Shown here: positions 8,400-15,792 of the stretch, one piece after another | How the letters are laid out: every line of letters begins with the position of its first letter | How positions within the stretch are numbered: position 1 is the stretch's first letter | NCBI RefSeq assembly: GCF_019052655.1 | Contig: NZ_JAHQVB010000025.1 | Coordinates: 1 to 30,149 of the forward strand | Direction: 5' to 3' | DNA from: Holdemanella porci | GTDB lineage: Bacteria > Bacillota_I > Bacilli_A > Erysipelotrichales > Erysipelotrichaceae | DNA length: 30,149 nt | Position numbers and translations under genes: made by a program | The notes under the pieces: model-generated | What the model saw: only the letters and a program-made list of their open reading frames with translations | What the model was told of the DNA's origin: nothing | The model's database searches: none

Positions 8400-8579
8400 T
8401 TAACTTCCTGATGAATTAACTCTCGACTGTACGAGAACCTTATAATAATGGATTTGTGACTGTTTTATAAGTTAACTCTCGAGAGTTAATTAATTCTCGT
8501 GTCGTTAACGATATAACACGCACAAACCGCATAAATAAGCCATTTATTTGGAACGAGAGTTAATTTTACAGGAAGTTAA
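8400..8579. repeat. 180-bp dyad element with a central 18-bp palindrome
   Basis: The 26-bp arms at 8400-8425 and 8554-8579 are inverted repeats (23 of 26 match), each reading TTAACTTCCT towards the outside and TTAACTCTCG towards the inside. Near the centre lies the perfect palindrome TTAACTCTCGAGAGTTAA (8472-8489), built from the same inner motif, so the motif occurs four times in alternating orientation. There is no coding content. It resembles a MITE-like element or a multi-site protein-binding region and directly abuts the left end of the IS. Confidence 0.6.
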
Positions 8580-8586
8580 GAAATAT

Positions 8587-9791
8587 ACTATAAATGAGCA
8601 AATTTGAAAAATTGCACAAAATTATCCTGCTAACTTCATAAATGCCTTAAAATCATTACTTCCTTTTGCAAGTTGGAAGAGATACTGATACTTTTCTGTC
8701 TGAATAATGCTTCCAATCCGGTGGTAGCCTTTTTCAAAAGAACAGAATTCACCAGTCCCTGTCACACACATAAAATGTGCCATTGACATAAGAAGCCAGT
8801 ATCTTCGGACTCCCTGTGCAGAACGTATCTGATAGCTGTCCAGTGCCAGTTTATTCTTACACTGGCGAAAAAATACCTCTATCGGTCACCGGCAGACATA
8901 ATAAGACAGTGTTTCGTCCAATGATAATGAAACGTCTGTACTGAGAAAAGCACGCAGTGCTTTTGGATTTCCAAATGCTTTTTCCGGATAACTTAAAAGA
9001 ACTACGGCATTTTCAATACCGTTGAGTTTTCCCTCATAACGATACACGTAATATTTTTGTTTTTTCACTGTCACAAGGCGAAAATTGGAACGTGTGGACG
9101 TTAAAAAAGCAGCAAACTCATTAAGTTTCTTTTTGAATCCAAATGGATAAAGCATCCGGTTTGTTTTCAGTGCACCTATGGTATGAAATCCTCCGGCTGC
9201 GAAAGTGTTGATTATTTTTTCAGAAGTATACCAGCAGGAAAGCATAACAGCAACTGCCTGGTGTCCGTAATCCTGTTTCCCCTTTAAATGGGATTGGTGA
9301 AAGTACGCGTCTTCAATTGGATGCAGAGCCTGTGACGAAGGCTTTGTTTTTGAAGCTGTCGTATCATCTACAATACAGAAAAAAGGCTTTCCGGTGCGAG
9401 CTGCTTCTGAATAAATAATCTCTATAACAGAACGTTTTAACGTATCTGAAAGTGAGGAATCATCCCATTTTCCTGAATTAAGGAAATGTGCGATCGTAGT
9501 CCTGTGACAGGAACTGTTTTTAGCAAAGTCCGTGGTTTTCCCATGGTATCCTAAAAGAAATATGCTGATCAGAATGCTCATAAGATGATTTATCACTCGA
9601 TTGGAATAAAATTTGTATAAGTTTAATTTCTTAAGCTGGTTGTATATGAATGTAGAATGATGTATAGTATTTGCGAGAGACACCTTCTTTCGTAAATGTT
9701 GCAAATGTTTGTTTAGGTACTTTCATTATACAACACACGGAATCAAGGTGTCTCTCTTTTATGCAAAATCACGAACTTGCTCATTTATAGT
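8587..9791. mobile_element. Insertion sequence with about 35-bp terminal inverted repeats
   Basis: ACTATAAATGAGCAA at 8587-8601 is exactly inverted at 9777-9791, and weaker similarity (TTGCA near 8612, TGCAA near 9762) extends the repeat inwards to about 35 bp. The 1.2-kb unit contains a single transposase gene. No clear target duplication is visible, so an end may be off by a few bases. Confidence 0.75.
8622..9704 (-). pseudogene. DDE transposase (IS4/IS701-like) interrupted by an in-frame TGA
   Basis: The frame runs from ATG at 9704 to TAA at 8622 (360 codons). It contains FFCIVDDTTASKTK, LKGKQDYGHQAVAVML and the late YVCR-x-PIEVFFRQCKNKLAL block typical of IS4-superfamily DDE enzymes, where the PIEVFF Glu is the third acidic residue. 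Codon 273 is TGA in the place of the Trp that normally gives RWPIEVFFRQ, so translation stops before the final catalytic Glu. The remaining 87 codons are intact and in frame, which suggests a recent single-base nonsense change (TGG to TGA). The product would be inactive without read-through. Confidence 0.85.
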
Positions 9792-9849
9792 TAATTATCT
9801 GCCTACAATTCTATCAAAAAAAGTAAAAAATACTTAAATTCGGAACAGA

Positions 9850-10452
9850 TTACATTAATGGCTCAATATATCCTAGCTTTATTGCTTTGTTATAAGCTTC
9901 AACTGTATTAGATACTTCAAGTTTATCATAAATATTTTGAATATGGTTATATAATGTACGTTCACTTATAAAAAGATTCTTTGCTATTTTCTTCTTTATA
10001 TCCCCCTTACAAATTGCTCGTAATATTTCAATTTCCCTCTCTGTTAATACCTCAATATCTGGAATTTTATTATAATATGTTTTATTACAAAGAACTCTCT
10101 TTAATCTTTCTACTAATTCCTCCATAGAAACAGACTTATTTATAAAATCCGCAGCTCCTTTGTCAAATGCCATCTTTTTGTATATAGGCATATCATACGA
10201 AGAAAGTATAACTACTTTTGAATCTGGATTAATTGATAATATATCTGCCAATATTTCAAATCCATTCTTTTCAGAACTATTCTTTAAATTTATGTCCAAT
10301 AGAATAATATCAAATTCTTTTTCTCGAAACGTACGGAAAAAATCATTCTCCCTTTCAACATAGTAGCAAAGTGATACAAATTGACTCTCTATCAGTAATT
10401 TCTTTAAACTCTCTCCAAATAATCTATGATCATCAAATAGTAAAATTTTCAC
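9850..10452 (-). CDS. NarL/LuxR-family response regulator
   Basis: A 200-residue response regulator. The receiver domain (1-120) has the acidic pair FDDH, the phospho-acceptor Asp53 in IILLDINL, and a Lys in the FINKS loop. A C-terminal LuxR-type helix-turn-helix (about 135-195) reads LTEREIEILRAICKG and FISERTLYNHIQNIYDKL. It is translated directly from the kinase gene upstream, whose last base it shares. It is very AT-rich, like the peptide locus to the right. I infer it controls that locus, because removing the nested element places the pair directly after the permease genes. Direct evidence for the target is lacking. Confidence 0.93.
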   Translation of the reverse strand: MKILLFDDHRLFGESLKKLLIESQFVSLCYYVERENDFFRTFREKEFDIILLDINLKNSSEKNGFEILADILSINPDSKVVILSSYDMPIYKKMAFDKGAADFINKSVSMEELVERLKRVLCNKTYYNKIPDIEVLTEREIEILRAICKGDIKKKIAKNLFISERTLYNHIQNIYDKLEVSNTVEAYNKAIKLGYIEPLM

Positions 10453-11756
10453 TAATCTACCTCCAGCTCGACACTAGACCATAAAATGCCATTTGAATAA
10501 TTATATGTCAATTTCCCATTGTTTGCCTCTACAAGCACCCTCAAAAGTAGCACACCACCTTTAGACTTGAAAATATTTTCATAATCTATTGCACTCGCCC
10601 CATCACTCTTGCAGTTAATTATTAACACCATATTTTCGTCCAATTTTATTTCGTATTTGATATAAGTCGCATTGGAATGCTTAAAAATATTGTTAATCAA
10701 TTCCTTACTAATCTGTAACAGCATTTCTAAATGCACTTTATTTTTTAGATATTTTTCTGCTTTTTCATTTATATCAATTTTTAATTGAACTTTCTTATTT
10801 GGATATATGGCTTGTATAGAATTTAACATATTTTCTAAATTAATATAGGCACCATATTCCAGAAAAATATTTGCCGAATAAAAATTCATCATTTTCCTTG
10901 CACGATCTTCCAGATTTAATAAAACCTTTTTCGATAGCACAATATCCGGTTGTTCTAATGCTAATAAATTGTAAGATGCTCTGATATCCTGGACAATATC
11001 ATCGTGAAGTATTCTTGAAAAATTCTCTCTTTCAGTATTTATATACTTTGTTAAGAAAAAAAAGGAACTTATTTCTCTATAAAATTCTTGCCTATCCTCT
11101 ATATGTATCATAGTTAATATTTCAAACAATAGCATAAAAACCTGGAAAATCATATTAAGGCAAAATGAATCCCAATCAAAAATATAAGATATATATACTA
11201 CTAGTGGTATCCATAAGGTTAAAATATATTTTGACTTCTTTGCAGAAGTCGGAAGTATATGTACATATTTGAAATTTATCCATTTATACTTAACAAAAAT
11301 ATCTACCGCCATGCCCAATACTATCATAAACGAAGAAAAAAGGACAAACCGATTAATGTAAAAAAGCAATCCCAAAAAATAAGAAATAAGAACAGTTATT
11401 TCTTCCTTATATCTTTTCCTGGCTAATAAATTCCTTGCCTTATACAATAAAAATAATACAAATGCGATTTCAAAAATTATAATACCTGTTCTATGTATCA
11501 TGGAACTACAGAATAATATAGGAACTGTATAATCAATACTATCCACTATATCTGTTTTTTTTTGTGATGTCATAATATATACATATAATGCACTAATAAA
11601 ACAAACTAACAATATCATAGATAATGCATTTATCTCTACAGCATCATTTGTAATCAAATTAAATTTATAAAAAAAACTCCACATAACAATTATAGCTATA
11701 TGGAGCAGAATATATATGCTGTACTTACTCTTCATACTCTTTTTCACCCACATCAC
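10452..11756 (-). CDS. Sensor histidine kinase (NarX/DesK-like) with multi-span membrane sensor
   Basis: The N-terminal 220 residues hold about seven hydrophobic spans with no large external domain. The cytoplasmic part has a HisKA_3-type phospho-acceptor site (NFSRILHDDIVQDIRAS; His followed by DD and Q), an N box in KELINNIFKHSNATYI, and a G-box-like SKGGVLLLRVLVEANNGK. This pairing with a LuxR-type regulator is standard. The ligand is probably membrane-associated or small, as in kinases that sense peptides. The start is uncertain: the open frame begins with GTG-ATG at 11756 without a strong ribosome site, and ATG at 11735 (GGGTG upstream) is an alternative. Its 5' end lies 136 bp from the nested element. 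Confidence 0.9.
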   Translation of the reverse strand: MMWVKKSMKSKYSIYILLHIAIIVMWSFFYKFNLITNDAVEINALSMILLVCFISALYVYIMTSQKKTDIVDSIDYTVPILFCSSMIHRTGIIIFEIAFVLFLLYKARNLLARKRYKEEITVLISYFLGLLFYINRFVLFSSFMIVLGMAVDIFVKYKWINFKYVHILPTSAKKSKYILTLWIPLVVYISYIFDWDSFCLNMIFQVFMLLFEILTMIHIEDRQEFYREISSFFFLTKYINTERENFSRILHDDIVQDIRASYNLLALEQPDIVLSKKVLLNLEDRARKMMNFYSANIFLEYGAYINLENMLNSIQAIYPNKKVQLKIDINEKAEKYLKNKVHLEMLLQISKELINNIFKHSNATYIKYEIKLDENMVLIINCKSDGASAIDYENIFKSKGGVLLLRVLVEANNGKLTYNYSNGILWSSVELEVD

Positions 11757-11951
11757 TGAAACATCATTTACCGTATCTAGTAGTATGCCATTACAATTCT
11801 CTCTTTAGTGGCCATTCGCAGAACAAATACACTAACACACAAACTTATTACATACTTTATTATAACAGTTAAAATAAAATTTTATATCTGATTTTTGATT
11901 ATCCGCATAAACACCATACTTTCAAGCACTTTGAAGTATAGAAAATTATTC

Positions 11952-11974
11952 AATTTACCACGAATTTACCACGA
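11952..11974. repeat. Left arm-type sites of the nested element
   Basis: Two copies of AATTTACCACGA lie 11 bp apart about 60 bp inside the left end. They match in sequence and orientation the pair at 18565-18587 next to int, as expected for sites bound by the N-terminal domain of Tn916-type Int. Confidence 0.6.
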
Positions 11975-12010
11975 TTGAATGAGCCTTGATATGACAATAA
12001 AATAGCACTA

Positions 12011-12044
12011 AAAAGACACCTTTAACACTTAAACGGTGTCTTTT
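12011..12044. terminator. Perfect 10-bp terminator stem
   Basis: AAAAGACACC (12011-12020) pairs with GGTGTCTTTT (12035-12044). The A and T ends make it active in both directions. It separates the cargo operons from the element end. Confidence 0.75.
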
Positions 12045-12050
12045 GTTAAA

Positions 12051-12078
12051 AAGCAATCAATCCTAAGACTAACTGCTT
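12051..12078 (-). terminator. Module terminator C (repeat family)
   Basis: On the minus strand AAGCAGT pairs with ATTGCTT around TTAGTCTTAGGATTG, followed by TTTTT. It follows the SnoaL-like gene. The loop and downstream bases match the terminator at 13910-13937. Confidence 0.7.
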
Positions 12079-12107
12079 TGTGTGTATAGATATAATTTGA
12101 TTAAGTT

Positions 12108-12527
12108 TTAAAACCAGCTTATTTTTTCATCTCTAAATTGAGGGTTCTCGCTGTGCTGATATGGATTGTAGTTATTCAAATTGCAACCATATTCTTTTAA
12201 TGATTTGATTTTGTTATCTTCTGTCCATTCAATTAAGGAAATACCGTCAAATTCTTCAATACTTCCTGTATTCATTTCATTTTTAAAATACCACTCTACA
12301 ACAGTTTGATTTCCCTTATGAAAGAACTGCTTAATATCCCAAATAATAACTTTACCACGAGTATTCCATTCGCTAAACCAATGTTTTACTGTTTTAAGGT
12401 TTTCATATTTAGGACACCAGCTTTCCGTATAAACAACATCTTCTGTGAAAATTCTATCCATTCCTAAATCTTGCTGTTTAAGCCACATATCGAACCATAA
12501 GTGAATGATTTTTTCTCTCTCATTCAT
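12108..12527 (-). CDS. SnoaL-like / NTF2-fold protein
   Basis: A 139-residue soluble protein with the pattern of the SnoaL-like NTF2 fold: N-terminal helix (EKIIHLWFDMWLKQQ), the FTEDVVYTESW strand with an Asp, a central GKVIIWDIKQFFHKGNQTVVEWYF sheet region, then EFDGISLIEWTEDNKIKSLKEY. Members are small-molecule enzymes or binding proteins and the substrate cannot be predicted. The ATG at 12527 has GAGGTG upstream; an in-frame TTG five codons earlier is less likely. It is the second gene of the left cargo module, reading into a terminator. Confidence 0.8.
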   Translation of the reverse strand: MNEREKIIHLWFDMWLKQQDLGMDRIFTEDVVYTESWCPKYENLKTVKHWFSEWNTRGKVIIWDIKQFFHKGNQTVVEWYFKNEMNTGSIEEFDGISLIEWTEDNKIKSLKEYGCNLNNYNPYQHSENPQFRDEKISWF

Positions 12528-12538
12528 AATAGAACACC

Positions 12539-12575
12539 TCAATCCTAAGACTAACTACCTTGTATATATGGATAT
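12539..12575. repeat. Partial copy of the module-end repeat
   Basis: CAATCCTAAGACTAACT followed by TGTATATATGGATAT copies the loop and distal arm found at 12059 and 13918, but the opposite hairpin arm and T-run are replaced by the GAGGTG ribosome site of the SnoaL-like gene. It looks like a terminator converted into an operon junction by recombination at the repeat. Confidence 0.55.
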
Positions 12576-12598
12576 AAAATTGTCAAGCTGGAAGTCAA

Positions 12599-12742
12599 CT
12601 ATCTTACGATAAATCTATAAATTGCATAGGCAACCCATATAATCCAAGAAAAAGCCCATAAATCAAAGAGAATACTTACTGTTAAATAAATGATAGCAAC
12701 GGCGATTGCTATTATCCAATTTTCTTTTTGGTTTTTTTCCAT
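12599..12742 (-). CDS. Small membrane protein, 47 residues
   Basis: ATG at 12742 is preceded by GGAGGTGG. The product starts with a charged MEKNQKENW and then has two hydrophobic spans (IIAIAVAIIYLTVSILF and AFSWIIWVAYAIYRF), ending RFIVR. It follows module promoter C and is the first gene of its operon. Such small two-span proteins often accompany immunity or resistance genes, but I recognise no family. It was found by reading the gap between larger genes. Confidence 0.7.
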   Translation of the reverse strand: MEKNQKENWIIAIAVAIIYLTVSILFDLWAFSWIIWVAYAIYRFIVR

Positions 12743-12790
12743 AATTGACCACCTCCACAACTTCTAATATGTCGCTTTCTTCATATCCAT

Positions 12791-12819
12791 ATTATACCAT
12801 TCTCGTATCAGCACCACAA
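12791..12819 (-). promoter_or_regulatory. Module promoter C
   Basis: Minus-strand TTGTGG, 17 bp, TATAAT, 49 bp before the 47-residue gene. It is homologous to the promoters at 13755-13783 and 14505-14533. Confidence 0.7.
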
Positions 12820-12898
12820 TAAAATTTTATGCACCGATAATCTTATTGAACAGCTCTAACAGCACATCATTTCATCATTCCTTTCTTGGTACGAAAAA

Positions 12899-12924
12899 AG
12901 CAGTCAATCTTTATATTAACTGCT
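12899..12924 (-). terminator. Module terminator B
   Basis: On the minus strand AGCAGT pairs with ACTGCT around TAATATAAAGATTG, followed by TTTTTTCGTACC. The loop is diverged, but the arms and the TTTTTTCGTACC tail match terminator A. Confidence 0.75.
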
Positions 12925-12992
12925 CTATTTGTAGTAATATTAAGTTGTCAAAATTACAATTTTATTGATTGAAGCATAATCAATACTCACTT

Positions 12993-13616
12993 TTATCCGA
13001 TATTGAGTAAACTATGAATTACCCATGGTTGAGCTGTAATCATAACTATAAATATATAAATTGTATATAACATTATTTCGACCATGTCATTAACATTTTC
13101 GGACTGAAGCCTTTTTCTAAAATTGATGGGTAAAATTTTTGATAGCAGATAATATATCAAATATCCTAAACATGCTCCTACAGTATTTATGATAAGGTCA
13201 TTTATATCTGTTGCCCCCCAGCCAAACATCTGAACAATTTCAATAGATAAGGAAAACAGAAAGCCAGTTAAGGTAACATTCTTTATATGCTGATACTTTT
13301 TATACAGTAATGGTAAGAAAAAGCCCAAAGGAACAAATAAAACAAGATTTAGTATGGTATCTATTGGTCCGCTTATCATACCACAAAATGGAATTATAGA
13401 AATTTTTGGACGAAATGATATTGTGCTTGTATAACCAATACCTGTTACAGTTAAAATTCCAAATAAATAATAACAAAACACAAACACAGCGATAATATGA
13501 AAAACACTTTGTTTTCGTCCCGATTTTTTTAACACAAAAAAATACAATATAAGAACTGGAATTATAAACACATACCCACTTATTGAACGAATAAGAATAT
13601 CGGAAATTGGTAACAT
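12993..13616 (-). CDS. VanZ-family membrane protein
   Basis: A 207-residue VanZ-like protein with about five membrane spans. The family core is visible as SIIPFCGMISGPIDTILNLVLFVPLGFFLPLLY, then GFLFSLSIEIVQMFGWGATDINDLIINTVGACLGYLI, with the conserved E-x-x-Q and D-x-x-D-x-x-x-N patterns. VanZ proteins lower susceptibility to teicoplanin and other lipoglycopeptides, and related proteins often sit in mobile elements. The start at 13616 has AAAGGAG eight bases upstream; the frame extends nine codons further without a site. It is alone in its own promoter-terminator module. Confidence 0.92.
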   Translation of the reverse strand: MLPISDILIRSISGYVFIIPVLILYFFVLKKSGRKQSVFHIIAVFVFCYYLFGILTVTGIGYTSTISFRPKISIIPFCGMISGPIDTILNLVLFVPLGFFLPLLYKKYQHIKNVTLTGFLFSLSIEIVQMFGWGATDINDLIINTVGACLGYLIYYLLSKILPINFRKRLQSENVNDMVEIMLYTIYIFIVMITAQPWVIHSLLNIG

Positions 13617-13754
13617 ATTTTTCACTCCTTTACATGAACTCATTACATATATTTGTCAGTCCGTTTCTTCCATAAAGATAACAGCAAAAATTAAAAATTA
13701 TCCAACGAAAAATCGAAAATTTTTCTTAAAATTTTATTTATTCTACATACTCAT

Positions 13755-13783
13755 ATTATAGCAATTCCATGTATTCGCTACAA
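13755..13783 (-). promoter_or_regulatory. Module promoter B
   Basis: Minus-strand TTGTAG, 17 bp, TATAAT, about 140 bp upstream of the VanZ gene. The spacer is nearly identical to promoter A. Confidence 0.75.
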
Positions 13784-13798
13784 TAAAAAATTATCGTA

Positions 13799-13879
13799 TT
13801 AGAAAATTGACTGTTCATACGGTATATGTTCCTTGTCGCTAGCTTTAATACGGTGTCCTTTATTCCAAATCTTACGCAT
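13799..13879 (-). CDS. Possible 26-residue peptide or truncated gene start
   Basis: ATG at 13879 has a good AAAGGAG site 10 bases upstream. The frame encodes MRKIWNKGHRIKASD followed by KEHIPYEQSIF and a stop, directly ahead of promoter B. It may be the cut-off beginning of a longer gene lost when modules were shuffled, or a leader. It has no homology that I recognise. Confidence 0.35.
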   Translation of the reverse strand: MRKIWNKGHRIKASDKEHIPYEQSIF

Positions 13880-13909
13880 AAATCAATCACTCCTTTCTGG
13901 GTACGAAAA

Positions 13910-13937
13910 AAGCAGTCAATCCTAAGACTAACTGCTT
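13910..13937 (-). terminator. Module terminator A
   Basis: On the minus strand AAGCAGT pairs with ACTGCTT around TAGTCTTAGGATTG, followed by TTTTTCGTACC. It ends the two-gene small membrane protein operon. Confidence 0.8.
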
Positions 13938-13973
13938 TGTGTGTATGGATATGAAGTTTTGCAAATGGGAATT

Positions 13974-14237
13974 TTATATTACTTTTAATGCAATTTCTAG
14001 TATCAACGAAAAAATACAAATTGATAAAATAATGATAACTATTTCAACATTTCCTAGTGATATAAAACATTGAAAAATCAGCATAATTCCTACTAATAAT
14101 ATAGCTGTTCCCTCAATTCTTGAATGTAGCTTTATGTTTTTTACCCCATTATATCTTTTGATAAGGGGCAATTTACCTTTGATAATACTGAATACCCCTA
14201 AAACCACCATTATATTACCTAGTATTAGCCCTATCAT
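13974..14237 (-). CDS. Small membrane protein, 87 residues
   Basis: Three hydrophobic spans (IGLILGNIMVVLGVFSII, GTAILLVGIMLIFQCFISL and VEIVIIILSICIFSLILEIAL) with a short basic loop KLPLIKRYNGVKNIK. ATG at 14237 has AAGGTGG upstream; a GTG three codons earlier overlaps that site. It is co-transcribed with the 60-residue gene upstream. The family is not recognised; small proteins of this type often give immunity or modulate transporters. Confidence 0.7.
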   Translation of the reverse strand: MIGLILGNIMVVLGVFSIIKGKLPLIKRYNGVKNIKLHSRIEGTAILLVGIMLIFQCFISLGNVEIVIIILSICIFSLILEIALKVI

Positions 14238-14272
14238 ATTTACCACCTTTTCTAAATCTTTAATTTTCAGTT

Positions 14273-14455
14273 CTATAAATCGAAATTTTCTTGTTTAAAT
14301 TTATCTTTGAAAAAGCCAATTAAAATTAAAGCAATACCAAGAATTGCAACTGGTATATAAATAATATTAGGTATATGATAAACAAATCTATCAATTCCAG
14401 ACATAGCAATATAAATAATTATTCCCACACAAATTAAAATGTTTTTATCTTTCAT
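14273..14455 (-). CDS. Small membrane protein, 60 residues
   Basis: Two hydrophobic spans (ILICVGIIIYIAMSGI and IPVAILGIALILIGFF) followed by a charged tail KDKFKQENFDL. ATG at 14455 has AAAGGAG eight bases upstream and lies about 50 bp after promoter A. It is the first gene of a two-gene operon. Unknown function. Confidence 0.7.
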   Translation of the reverse strand: MKDKNILICVGIIIYIAMSGIDRFVYHIPNIIYIPVAILGIALILIGFFKDKFKQENFDL

Positions 14456-14504
14456 AGCTGGTCTCCTTTACACCTTATTATTTGTCCGTTTCTTCATACC
14501 CATA

Positions 14505-14533
14505 TTATAACAGTTCCATATATCCGCTACAAT
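14505..14533 (-). promoter_or_regulatory. Module promoter A
   Basis: Minus-strand TTGTAG, 17 bp, TATAAT, with perfect consensus -10 and spacing. The block from -35 to about +15 is shared with promoters B and C. Confidence 0.75.
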
Positions 14534-14553
14534 GAAAATCTATTCAGTAAGCC

Positions 14554-14649
14554 TATTTTTTCGGCTGTCCCTGCGGTGTATGGTTCTGTGGACTGCCTGC
14601 GTTCTGATTGCCTTTATTTTTCAACGCAATATCCTTTGTCTTTACATAT
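14554..14649 (-). pseudogene. C-terminal remnant of an unknown gene
   Basis: A 31-codon frame ends in a polar, Gln/Asn/Pro-rich tail (NQNAGSPQNHTPQGQPKK) and stops at 14554. A TGA directly upstream closes it and there is no start. It is probably the 3' end of an element gene replaced by the cargo modules. The flanking 14650-14857 holds only a hairpin and a terminator. Confidence 0.4.
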
Positions 14650-14693
14650 CAATTTATGTACAGTATTTGTAATCAAAGTTTTTGATGTTCTTT

Positions 14694-14723
14694 CACCTGA
14701 ATTGAAGTACTCCAATTCAGGTG
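14694..14723. other. Perfect 11-bp inverted repeat
   Basis: CACCTGAATTG (14694-14704) and CAATTCAGGTG (14713-14723) flank an 8-base loop. There is no T-run. It could be a protein site or a transcript structure near the junction of cargo and core. Confidence 0.5.
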
Positions 14724-14765
14724 CTCCATTCCTTTATCTCCTCTTGATTATCTAACACAGAAAAG

Positions 14766-14828
14766 AAAAAGCCCTGTCAAGAGCCTTGCCACCATTGGTG
14801 GTGCTTTGCACTCTTTACTGGGCTTTTT
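14766..14828 (-). terminator. Terminator of the XRE regulator gene
   Basis: AAAAAGCCC (14766-14774) and GGGCTTTTT (14820-14828) form the base of a structure containing an inner CCACC/GGTGG hairpin. It lies 30 bp after the regulator's stop. Confidence 0.7.
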
Positions 14829-14857
14829 GTTTGCTGTATCTTCCATGCAAGAGGAAA

Positions 14858-15529
14858 TCAAAGACCTCTGTTCCATTTCGCCTTTAGATAATCTTCATAA
14901 TCTCCCTCATTAAAATCTACTTGTGGAGAAGTATTAGGAATGTTTTTTCTGTTATCAATATCTGCAAGTTGACGGAATATCCAGTCATCATAAGGATTGT
15001 GATATTTGTATTCTTTCGGTTGTTCTCTGTATCGGTCTAACCCTCGCATTTCCTTATGTACTTTCATCATGCGTTCTATTTTCTGACGCTGTATCAACTG
15101 CTTGATTTCCATAAGTTCTTCCAACTCCGTAACCTCATTGGTAATGTAGTTATGAATATACTGTATGAGTTTATATACCTTGTAAAATCTGTATTCTTTT
15201 TCATCATTGAAAAATTCATTTTCAGACAGATAATCTAAGGAAACATTAAAGTCCTGTTCCCGTTTGATAATATCCATGATGTAAGGCTCGGTGTGGTCGA
15301 TATACTTCCATTCTCCCGACAATAATTCATTGGGTGTTACTCCCAGCACGTCCATTATCTTTTCCAGCGTATCAAAGGTAGGATAATTCACGCCACGTTC
15401 AATCTTAGAAAGGCTCTGCATATTGATACCGATTTTGTCCGCCAGTTCCTGTTGTTTCATTCCTCTGTGTTTCCTTATGGTCTGTATGTTCTCTCCTAAG
15501 AAACTGATTTTCTTTTCGTAATGCTCCAT
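14858..15529 (-). CDS. XRE-family transcriptional regulator of the nested element
   Basis: A 223-residue protein with an N-terminal Cro/CI helix-turn-helix (about 12-66: IRKHRGMKQQELADKIGI, then MQSLSKIERGVNYPTFDTLEKIM) and a long charged, partly coiled C-terminal region (about 120-170) of unknown fold. ATG at 15529 follows AAAGGAG at a rather long spacing. It is divergent from the Rep-xis-int genes, with -35 boxes only 10 bp apart, so it probably represses or balances the two promoters, as regulators of Tn916-like elements do. It is longer than a typical repressor, so the C-terminal part may sense a signal or partner. Confidence 0.85.
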   Translation of the reverse strand: MEHYEKKISFLGENIQTIRKHRGMKQQELADKIGINMQSLSKIERGVNYPTFDTLEKIMDVLGVTPNELLSGEWKYIDHTEPYIMDIIKREQDFNVSLDYLSENEFFNDEKEYRFYKVYKLIQYIHNYITNEVTELEELMEIKQLIQRQKIERMMKVHKEMRGLDRYREQPKEYKYHNPYDDWIFRQLADIDNRKNIPNTSPQVDFNEGDYEDYLKAKWNRGL

Positions 15530-15578
15530 GACTTAGTATAAACACTCCTTTCATTGCTTTTTTGGTATTTATAAGCAT

Positions 15579-15607
15579 ATCATACTTAATATATATCGAA
15601 AAGTCAA
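15579..15607 (-). promoter_or_regulatory. Promoter of the XRE regulator
   Basis: Minus-strand TTGACT, 17 bp, TATGAT, about 50 bp upstream of the regulator's ATG. It is back-to-back with the rightward promoter. Confidence 0.75.
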
Positions 15608-15617
15608 CAAAAACTTC

Positions 15618-15646
15618 TTGACAAGTAATTCTAATGGCGTTATTAT
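15618..15646 (+). promoter_or_regulatory. Rightward promoter of the Rep/xis/int block
   Basis: TTGACA, 17 bp, TATTAT: near-consensus. It gives a leader of over 300 bases rich in hairpins before the Rep-like gene. Confidence 0.75.
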
Positions 15647-15792
15647 CGTATCAGATAGAGTGATTAAGCACGCTAGGGTCAATCACACGCTTGAGTAAGC
15701 ATAGAAAAGATGTATTTTCACTTTGATAGCATGAATAAGCATGGACTATCAGACAGAAAATAAGGTTTCTGACTGGGGCTGTTCCGTTTAGC

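Noticed and set aside
8880..8900. TGA as a recoded tryptophan codon (alternative genetic code)
   Set aside because: Many other genes in the window end with TGA as a normal stop (for example the peptide gene and the second recombinase), so recoding is not credible.
11859..11887. A promoter for the histidine kinase near the nested element's left end
   Set aside because: TATAAT is present on the minus strand, but there is no acceptable -35 box at 16-18 bp and the region is too AT-rich for this to be convincing.
12051..13945. The repeated CAATCCTAAGACTAACT sequences as a CRISPR or integron attC array
   Set aside because: Spacing is irregular with whole genes between copies, the repeats fold as terminators with T-runs, and no cas or integron integrase gene is present.
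13756..14019. Minus-strand 87-codon frame across terminator A and promoter B
   Set aside because: It runs through a terminator, a promoter and the 26-codon frame with no ribosome site, so it is a chance frame.
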